Both the position numbers and the translations under genes were made by a program. A stretch of 11,410 nucleotides of DNA from GCA-2731375 sp964462145 (lineage in GTDB: Bacteria; Pseudomonadota; Alphaproteobacteria; GCA-2731375), in contig CAYWYB010000169.1 of NCBI GenBank assembly GCA_964462145.1, positions 1 to 11,410 of the forward strand, in the 5' to 3' direction. This document shows positions 6,582-11,410 of this stretch, in pieces (within the stretch, counting starts at the first letter, position 1; each line of letters begins with the position of its first letter). The notes beneath the pieces were generated by a model. That model ran no database searches, was not told the DNA's origin, and worked only from the letters and a program-made list of their open reading frames with translations.

Positions 6582-7871
6582 ATGTTTCTGCATCCCGCCG
6601 ATCCCGAATCCAATCTTTGGACCCATACAGCCGCGCACGCGCCCTATTGCCCTGCCTTGCAGGGCGAGCGAACGGCGGATGTTGTTGTGGTCGGCGCCGG
6701 CTATACCGGTTTGTCCGCGGCCCTGCATTTGGCGGAGGGTGGCGCCGATGTGGTTCTGGTGGAGGCGGAACAGCCGGGCTTTGGCGCCTCGGGCCGCAAT
6801 AATGGCCAGGTCATTCCGGCCTATAGCAAGCATAACCCCGACGATGCCGTCGCCGAATTCGGGCCCGAGCGAGGCGAACGTCTGAACGAGATGGTCGCCG
6901 GCGCCGCCGATCTGGTGTTTGATCTGATCCGCAAGCACGAGATTAACTGCGATGCGGCCCAGGAGGGCTGGCTGCAACCGGCCCATCGCGCCTCGCGCAT
7001 GAAAGGCGTCGAGATCAAGCACGACCAATGGGCCGCGCGCGGCGCGCCGGTGGAAATGTATGATGCGGCCCGGGCGGCCCAGCTGACCGGCAGCCCGATC
7101 TATCATGGCGGCTGGATGCACCGCTCCGGCGGCCATATCCAGCCGTTGAGCTATTCCCGTGGCCTGGCCCGCGCCGCTATGGCGGCGGGGGCGGCGGTGC
7201 ATGGCGGCAGCCCGGTGCAGGCGATAGACCGGGAGGGCAGCCAGTGGCGTGTGAAGCTGCCCAACGGCGTGGTCCGTGCGGACAAGGTTATCCTGGCGAC
7301 CAATGGCTATACCGGCAATCTGTTTCCCGGCCTGCGTCAGACCATCGTGCCCCTGCGTTCTTCGCACCTGGCGACATTGCCGCTGGGCGACAATGTAGCG
7401 GAGACGGTTTTGCCCGGAAACCATGGCCTGTCGGACACGCGGCAGGCCTTGTGGGCCTTCCGCAAGGACCGCTTTGGCCGCATTATCACGACATCCGCCC
7501 CGGTTTTTACGGCCGGGGCCAGGGGCCGGATGAGCGCCTCGACCCTGCAGCGTCTGAATATAGCGTTTCCGCAGATTGAGCAGCCGGGGATCGAATATTT
7601 CTGGGAAGGCATCATCGCCATGACGCCCGAACGTCTGCCCCGATATCACGAACTGGCCGGCGGCATGATCGCCGCCCTGGGCTATAGTGGCCGGGGCATC
7701 GCCTTGGGCACGGCGGTGGGCCGGATGTTGGCGCAACGCGCCCTGGGCACGCCCGCGGCCGAGCTGGCCCTGCCGGCGCTGCCGCTAAAGCCTTTGCCCA
7801 TGCATGATCTGGTGGTGCCCCTGGCCCGTACCCTGAGCTGGTACTATCGCTGGCGCGATACCAGGGATTAG
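6582..7871 (+). CDS. FAD-dependent oxidoreductase, DAO family (gamma-glutamylputrescine oxidase-like)
   Basis: A 429-residue flavoprotein, normal for the DAO (PF01266) group that oxidises amino or amine substrates using oxygen. The dinucleotide fold is at the N-terminus: VVVVGAGYTGLSAALHLAEGG with GxGxxG at 38-43, and acidic Glu61 ending strand 2 to bind the FAD ribose. The GASGRNNGQV motif (68-77) is typical of PuuB/OrdL-like oxidases. The second FAD contact is near the C-terminus (ALGYSGRGIALGTAVGRMLA). The opening NLWTHTAAHAPYCPALQGE also resembles PuuB-type proteins, which start with a substrate-proximal W.(A/T) stretch. AAAGGA (6565-6570) lies 11 bases before the ATG. No puu-type partner gene (ligase, aldehyde dehydrogenase, glutamine amidotransferase) is in the window, so the exact amine is unknown. 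Its stop overlaps the convergent SCP2 stop by 4 bases. Confidence 0.88.
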   Translation: MFLHPADPESNLWTHTAAHAPYCPALQGERTADVVVVGAGYTGLSAALHLAEGGADVVLVEAEQPGFGASGRNNGQVIPAYSKHNPDDAVAEFGPERGERLNEMVAGAADLVFDLIRKHEINCDAAQEGWLQPAHRASRMKGVEIKHDQWAARGAPVEMYDAARAAQLTGSPIYHGGWMHRSGGHIQPLSYSRGLARAAMAAGAAVHGGSPVQAIDREGSQWRVKLPNGVVRADKVILATNGYTGNLFPGLRQTIVPLRSSHLATLPLGDNVAETVLPGNHGLSDTRQALWAFRKDRFGRIITTSAPVFTAGARGRMSASTLQRLNIAFPQIEQPGIEYFWEGIIAMTPERLPRYHELAGGMIAALGYSGRGIALGTAVGRMLAQRALGTPAAELALPALPLKPLPMHDLVVPLARTLSWYYRWRDTRD

Positions 7872-8170
7872 GCGCTTAGAACGCCCTGCAACTTCATGGC
7901 GATGCCCATATCGCCTTCGATCTTCAGCTTGCCGGTCATGAAGGCCGTGGTGCCGTCCAACTCGCCCTGGGTCATGGCGATGAAATCATCCAGGCTGATC
8001 TTCAGAGTGGTGTCGGCATCGCCGTCGTCATTGGAAATGACGTTGGGAACCTGAGAGGCATCGAGCAACAGAAACGTGCCGTCACCAAAATCAAACTTCA
8101 CGGCGGCACCCAGGCCGCAATCTTCGACAACTCTGTCGCGCATGCCGTCGGTCAACTCTTGCAGGCTCAT
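7868..8170 (-). CDS. SCP2 sterol-binding domain protein (small lipid/acyl-CoA carrier)
   Basis: A 100-residue single-domain protein of the SCP2 family, which binds hydrophobic ligands such as fatty acyl-CoA. Seen directly: a short N-terminal helix (LQELTDGMRDRV), a beta segment VKFDFGDGTFLLLDASQVPNVIS (about 24-46), DADTTLKISLDDFIAMTQGELDGTTAFMTGKLKIEGDMGIAMKLQGVL to the end. The F..M..G.LDG..AFMTGKL.I.GDM..AMKL pattern is the SCP2 hallmark. There is no peroxisomal-type tail, as expected in bacteria. The ribosome site GAGAGG lies about 10 bases before ATG 8170. It faces away from the SDR/acyl-CoA dehydrogenase operon across a 204-bp spacer, so a shared regulator and a role in acyl-CoA handling are reasonable inferences. 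It converges on the FAD oxidoreductase with overlapping stops. Confidence 0.88.
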   Translation of the reverse strand: MSLQELTDGMRDRVVEDCGLGAAVKFDFGDGTFLLLDASQVPNVISNDDGDADTTLKISLDDFIAMTQGELDGTTAFMTGKLKIEGDMGIAMKLQGVLSA

Positions 8171-8284
8171 GGTTTTATACCTCTCGAATTCCGTAGTGTT
8201 GAACCATCAATTTCCAGGCATCACATAGCGTTGCGTATCGGTGAAAGCAATGGTCAAAATTAGGCCGCAATCAACCCGCCCATT

Positions 8285-8308
8285 CTTGACGTTGACGTTA
8301 ACGTTAAG
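8285..8308. promoter_or_regulatory. 24-bp dyad of TTRACG units, candidate operator of the acyl-CoA operon
   Basis: Three six-base units follow one another: TTGACG (8286-8291), TTGACG (8292-8297) and TTAACG (8298-8303), then TTAAG. The whole 24 bases form an inverted repeat in which 10 of 12 pairs match, the two mismatches being G/T. The inner 16 bases, TTGACGTTAACGTTAA (8292-8307), contain the perfect palindrome TTAACGTTAA (8298-8307). Palindromes with ACGT cores are, from memory, like operators of MerR-type LiuR regulators of branched-chain acyl-CoA catabolism, and the genes downstream fit that. No regulator gene is visible in the window. Confidence 0.5.
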
Positions 8309-8314
8309 TAGCTT
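8286..8314 (+). promoter_or_regulatory. Candidate promoter of the SDR/acyl-CoA dehydrogenase/carboxylase operon
   Basis: TTGACG (8286-8291) is a good -35, and TAGCTT (8309-8314) 17 bases later is a weak -10. The dyad of TTRACG units fills the spacer, so a bound protein would directly control this promoter. The -10 is poor, which could mean dependence on an activator. Confidence 0.35.
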
Positions 8315-8332
8315 CTGCGGAGTGACGTAGCC

Positions 8333-8347
8333 CCGCCAGAATGGCGG
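8333..8347 (+). promoter_or_regulatory. Small hairpin in the untranslated leader of the SDR gene
   Basis: CCGCCA (8333-8338) and TGGCGG (8342-8347) pair perfectly around a 3-base GAA loop, followed by TTTG. It ends 27 bases before ATG 8375. It is too short, with too few Ts, to be a confident terminator; leader structure or mRNA stability is possible. Confidence 0.25.
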
Positions 8348-8374
8348 TTTGCGCTGATCGGATAGAGAAATATC

Positions 8375-9253
8375 ATGCCCTACGGAAGCGTCTTTCGGCC
8401 CGGATTGTTTGCCGGCGAGACCATTATCATAACGGGCGGCGGCAGTGGTATCGGCCGCTGCACGGCCCACGAGCTGGCCGCCCTGGGCGCCAAGGTGGTG
8501 CTGGTGGGGCGGCGGCGGGAAAATCTGCTCCAGGTTCAGGCGGAGATCATCGAGGACGGCGGCCATGCCGATATCCAGGTGCTTGATATCCGTATCGAGG
8601 AAGATGTGATCGCCGCCGTTGACATGATCATCAACCGCGATGGACCCATCAGCGGCCTGGTCAACAACGCCGGCGGCCAGTACACCGCGCCCTTGGAAGA
8701 GATCAGCCAGAAGGGCTGGGAGACGGTGGTCCGCACCAATCTGACGGGCGGTTTTTTGATGAGTCGCGAGGTCTTTCGCCAGTCCATGAAAAAGGACGGC
8801 GGCGGTGCCATCGTCAACATCACGGCTGATCACTGGATGTCCATGCCGATGATGGGCCATTCGGGCGCGGCGCGCGGCGGCATGGAGAACTTCACCATGA
8901 CGGCGGCGGTGGAATGGGGCCGCTATGGCGTGCGGGTCAACAGCGTGGCACCGGGCTGGGTCATAACTTCCGGCTTCGATACCTATCCGGAAAGTTTCGC
9001 CAAGGAGACCCTGGCGCTGACGAAAATCGTTCCCCTGGCGCGTCTGGGGCGTGAGGCGGAGGTTGCCGGCGCCATCGTCTTTCTGTTGAGCCCAAGTGCG
9101 GCCTATATTTCCGGTTCCTGTATCCGGGTAGACGGTGCCGCGCCCAACGCGCCGCACAACTATCCACTGCCCGAGGGGCCGGGAAATCAACATTTTGAAG
9201 GTTTTCACCGCGAGGTTCGGCCAAAGACACTTGGCCACCTGGACGACGATTGA
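8375..9253 (+). CDS. SDR family oxidoreductase with non-classical active site (enoyl/dienoyl-CoA reductase-like)
   Basis: A 292-residue short-chain dehydrogenase/reductase. The cofactor motif TGGGSGIG is at 20-27, NNAG at 97-100 and the structural Asn at 122 (TNLTGG). VGRRREN after strand 2 (44-50) has arginines that favour NADP(H). The usual Ser...YxxxK triad is absent: where YxxxK should stand there is S163-G-A-A-R167 (in MGHSGAARGG), and the catalytic Ser position reads Thr150-Ala151. This resembles the 2,4-dienoyl-CoA reductase/trans-2-enoyl-CoA reductase and AtuB-like branches, where this site also departs from the classical motif. The Pro-Gly stretch VAPGWVITSGF and RVDGAAP tail are standard. 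It is the first gene of the rightward operon, 44 bp before the acyl-CoA dehydrogenase. The ribosome site is weak (AGAGAA). Likely acts on an enoyl-CoA or a related intermediate; the exact substrate is unknown. Confidence 0.87.
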   Translation: MPYGSVFRPGLFAGETIIITGGGSGIGRCTAHELAALGAKVVLVGRRRENLLQVQAEIIEDGGHADIQVLDIRIEEDVIAAVDMIINRDGPISGLVNNAGGQYTAPLEEISQKGWETVVRTNLTGGFLMSREVFRQSMKKDGGGAIVNITADHWMSMPMMGHSGAARGGMENFTMTAAVEWGRYGVRVNSVAPGWVITSGFDTYPESFAKETLALTKIVPLARLGREAEVAGAIVFLLSPSAAYISGSCIRVDGAAPNAPHNYPLPEGPGNQHFEGFHREVRPKTLGHLDDD

Positions 9254-9283
9254 TGCGGCCCTGGCAAGCAAGGCCGCGCGCGT

Positions 9284-9289
9284 AAGGAG
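9284..9289 (+). promoter_or_regulatory. Strong Shine-Dalgarno for the acyl-CoA dehydrogenase
   Basis: AAGGAG at 9284-9289 sits 8 bases before ATG 9298, the best match to the consensus in the window. It suggests the dehydrogenase is translated more efficiently than the SDR before it. Confidence 0.7.
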
Positions 9290-9297
9290 TACGACCC

Positions 9298-10458
9298 ATG
9301 TTATTTACTGAACAACACGAAGAGCTGCGCAATTCCGTGCGCCGTTTCGTGGCGGCGGAGATCAACCCATATGTGGAAGAGTGGGAGGAGGCGGGTGCCT
9401 TCCCAGCCCACGAATTGTTCAAGAAAATGGGCAAGCAAGGCTTCCTCGGCATCAATAAGGCCACGGAGTATGGCGGCATGGGCCTGGACTATTCCTACCT
9501 CATCGCTTTCGCCGAGGAGATCGGCACCGCCGATCACGGCTCCGTCCCTATGGCCATTGGCGTGCAGACGGATATGGCGACGCCGGCCCTGGCGCGCTTT
9601 GGCTCGGACGAATTGAAACAGCAGTTTCTGGCCCCGGCCATCGCCGGCGATATGGTGGCCTGCATTGGCGTCACGGAACCCGGCGCGGGCTCGGACGTAG
9701 CTTCGTTGAAGACCGCCGCCCATAAGGACGGCGACGACTATGTCATCAACGGTTCTAAAATGTTCATCACCAACGGCGCCCAGGCGGATTGGATCTGCCT
9801 GCTGTGCAATACCTCGGAAGGGCCAATTCATCGCAACAAGTCCCTGATCTGCGTGCCCATGGACAGCCCCGGCGTCAAGGTGGAGCGGACCTTGAACAAG
9901 ATGGGCATGCGCGCCTCGGATACGGCGCTGATCTATTTCGATGATGTGCGGGTGCCGCAACGCAATCTGATCGGCAAGGAAGGCGAAGGCTTCACCTATC
10001 AGATGATCCAGTTTCAGGAGGAACGCCTGTGGGGCGCGGTTACCCTGTTGCGGCCCATGGAAAAGGCTATTCAGGACACCATCGAATATACCCGCGAACG
10101 GAAGATCTTCGGCGCTTCGGTGCTGGACAATCAGGTGGTGCATTTCCGCATGGCCGAATTGCAGACCGAGATCGAGACTTTGCGCTCGCTAATCTATCGC
10201 GCGGCGGAACAATTGGTGGCGGGCGAGGACGTGACCTATTTCGCTTCCATGGCCAAGCTTAAGGGCGGCCGCCTGGTGCGTGAAGTCTCCGATAGTTGCC
10301 TGCAATATTGGGGCGGCATGGGCTATATGTGGGAAAGCAAGGTTGGGCGCCTGTTCCGCGATGGCAGATTGCTCTCCATCGGTGGCGGCGCGGACGAGGT
10401 GATGCTGCAGATACTCTCGAAATATATGGGAACCCTGCCGTCCCGGCGAAATAAATAG
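9298..10458 (+). CDS. Acyl-CoA dehydrogenase (isovaleryl/long-chain-type catalytic base position)
   Basis: A 386-residue FAD enzyme, normal for the family, that oxidises an acyl-CoA to a trans-2-enoyl-CoA and passes electrons to ETF. Domains in order: N-terminal helical (about 4-115), beta with CIGVTEPGAGSDVASLKT (122-139) and NGSKMFITNG (151-160), C-terminal helical with RKIFG (268-272) and LQYWGGMGYMWES (335-347). The common catalytic Glu in YEGT near the C-terminus (Glu376 of MCAD) is Gly here (SIGGGADE, 360-367). An alternative Glu242 stands in QEERL, as in isovaleryl-CoA and long-chain acyl-CoA dehydrogenases, where the base sits on a different helix. This points to a branched or longer acyl-CoA, such as isovaleryl or citronellyl, as an inference. 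It is 33 bp before the biotin carboxylase, and they are clearly one operon. Confidence 0.94.
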   Translation: MLFTEQHEELRNSVRRFVAAEINPYVEEWEEAGAFPAHELFKKMGKQGFLGINKATEYGGMGLDYSYLIAFAEEIGTADHGSVPMAIGVQTDMATPALARFGSDELKQQFLAPAIAGDMVACIGVTEPGAGSDVASLKTAAHKDGDDYVINGSKMFITNGAQADWICLLCNTSEGPIHRNKSLICVPMDSPGVKVERTLNKMGMRASDTALIYFDDVRVPQRNLIGKEGEGFTYQMIQFQEERLWGAVTLLRPMEKAIQDTIEYTRERKIFGASVLDNQVVHFRMAELQTEIETLRSLIYRAAEQLVAGEDVTYFASMAKLKGGRLVREVSDSCLQYWGGMGYMWESKVGRLFRDGRLLSIGGGADEVMLQILSKYMGTLPSRRNK

Positions 10459-10491
10459 AAACTGGTTACGAGACTGAAGGGAACGAAAAAC

Positions 10492-11410
10492 ATGGCCTTC
10501 ACCAAGGTCCTGATCGCCAACCGTGGCGAAATTGCTTGCCGTATCATGGCCACGGCCCATGACATGGGCTATCGAACCGTCGCGGTTTATTCCGAGGCCG
10601 ATGGCGGCGCACCTCATGTCCGGATGGCCGATCAGGCGGTTTGCATTGGTCCCGCGCCCGTGGCCGAGTCCTATTTGAACGTCGCGGCTATCCTCGATGC
10701 GGCGGCCCGCACGGGCGCCGACGCGGTGCACCCGGGCTATGGCTTTCTGGCCGAGAACGCGAATTTCGCCCAAAGCTGCATTGATGCCGGCCTGACCTTT
10801 ATCGGGCCGTCACCGCAGGCGATCGATTTGATGGGCAACAAGCGCTTGGCCAAGTTACGCATGGAGGAGGCCGAGGTGCCGTGCGTGCCGGGCTATAGCG
10901 GCGCCGATCAGGATGATGGCGTGTTACGGGCAGAGGGTGAAAAGATAGGCTTTCCCCTGATGGTCAAGGCGGCTTCGGGCGGCGGCGGGCGCGGCATGCG
11001 TCTGGTCGCGAATGCCGCCGATCTGCCGGCGGCGATTTCCGGCGCCCGCTCGGAGGCGGAAAATGCCTTCGGCTCCGGCGAGTTGATCCTGGAGAAAGCG
11101 GTGATCGAGCCGCGCCATGTGGAAATCCAGGTATTCGCCGACAGCAAAGGCAATTGCGTGCATCTTGGCGAGCGGGATTGCTCGATCCAGCGCCGTCATC
11201 AAAAGGTGGTCGAGGAAGCGCCATCCCCCGCCGTCGACGAGACCCTGCGCGCCGCCATGGGCGCGGCGGCGGTGGCGGCGGCCCAGGCCATCGATTACCA
11301 GGGCGCGGGCACGGTGGAATTCCTGCTTGGCGCCGATGGCAGCTTTTATTTTTTGGAGATGAACACCCGCCTGCAGGTGGAGCATCCGGTGACCGAGATG
11401 ATCACCGGCC
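10492..11410 (+). CDS. Biotin carboxylase (acyl-CoA carboxylase alpha subunit), 3' end outside window
   Basis: 306 whole codons are present and the frame is open at the right edge. The protein carries the ATP-dependent carboxylation of biotin in acetyl-, propionyl-, methylcrotonyl- or geranyl-CoA carboxylases. Motifs: KVLIANRGEIACRI (5-18), HPGYGFLAEN (80-89), ATP-grasp glycine loop GGGGRGM (163-169), HVEIQVF (199-205), ERDCSIQRRHQK (217-228), and the metal/catalytic set Glu276, Glu289, Asn291, Arg293 and Glu297 in FLEMNTRLQVEHPVTE. These match E. coli AccC numbering shifted by one, so the active site is intact. GAAGGGA (10476-10482) lies 9 bases before ATG 10492. Whether a biotin carrier domain follows on the same chain (as in mccA/liuD, pccA or atuF) or not (accC) lies beyond the edge. 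The neighbouring acyl-CoA dehydrogenase favours a catabolic acyl-CoA carboxylase over fatty-acid synthesis. Confidence 0.95.
   Translation, partial: MAFTKVLIANRGEIACRIMATAHDMGYRTVAVYSEADGGAPHVRMADQAVCIGPAPVAESYLNVAAILDAAARTGADAVHPGYGFLAENANFAQSCIDAGLTFIGPSPQAIDLMGNKRLAKLRMEEAEVPCVPGYSGADQDDGVLRAEGEKIGFPLMVKAASGGGGRGMRLVANAADLPAAISGARSEAENAFGSGELILEKAVIEPRHVEIQVFADSKGNCVHLGERDCSIQRRHQKVVEEAPSPAVDETLRAAMGAAAVAAAQAIDYQGAGTVEFLLGADGSFYFLEMNTRLQVEHPVTEMITG

Noticed and set aside
6288..7736. 482-codon open frame antisense to the FAD oxidoreductase
   Set aside because: Low-complexity, His/Gln/Arg/Gly-rich product with no domain resemblance; it mirrors a well-supported flavoprotein gene and results from high GC at third positions.
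8207..9271. 354-codon open frame antisense to the SDR gene
   Set aside because: Same composition effect; it crosses the regulatory spacer and opposes a clear SDR with all cofactor motifs.
9301..10143. 280-codon open frame antisense to the acyl-CoA dehydrogenase
   Set aside because: His/Gly/Ala/Arg-rich shadow of a gene whose domain motifs are complete.

Overview
The window is GC-rich, densely coding bacterial chromosome. Codon use is strongly GC-biased at third positions, spacers are short, and every recognisable protein resembles alphaproteobacterial (Rhodospirillales-like) homologues. That assignment is an inference from protein character and composition; there is no rRNA or other marker to fix it. 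I see no tRNA, rRNA, insertion sequence, CRISPR array, phage gene or integration site.

Layout, left to right. (1) Positions 1-2811 hold two luciferase-like (LLM) flavin/F420 oxidoreductases and a DUF1028 protein of the Ntn-hydrolase type. The first LLM gene and the DUF1028 gene are on the minus strand as a likely two-gene operon. The second LLM gene is divergent, across a 279-bp spacer holding a near-palindrome. (2) Positions 2828-4414 (minus) encode peptide chain release factor 3 (prfC). (3) Positions 4563-7871 (plus) carry a tight run: a two-domain VOC/glyoxalase-fold protein, a YtoQ-family protein, a CDP-alcohol phosphatidyltransferase membrane protein, and a DAO-type FAD oxidoreductase. 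(4) From 7868 to the right edge is an acyl-CoA block. A small SCP2 lipid-carrier gene points left. Across a 204-bp regulatory spacer, an operon points right: an SDR with a non-YxxxK active site, an acyl-CoA dehydrogenase of the isovaleryl/long-chain type, and a biotin carboxylase cut off by the window edge.

How the genes may work together: the right-hand block looks like part of a catabolic pathway that oxidises an acyl-CoA to an enoyl-CoA and then carboxylates it, as in leucine/isovalerate or acyclic-terpene degradation. The spacer before it has a 24-bp dyad made of six-base TTRACG units, a good candidate for its operator. The left block is probably oxidative or hydrolytic metabolism of unknown substrates. 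No obviously new system such as defence, secretion or a mobile element is visible. The most interesting items are the candidate operator, the altered SDR catalytic site and the DUF1028/LLM pairing.

Most long alternative open frames here, including several of 240-480 codons antisense to real genes, are products of high GC content and were left out.
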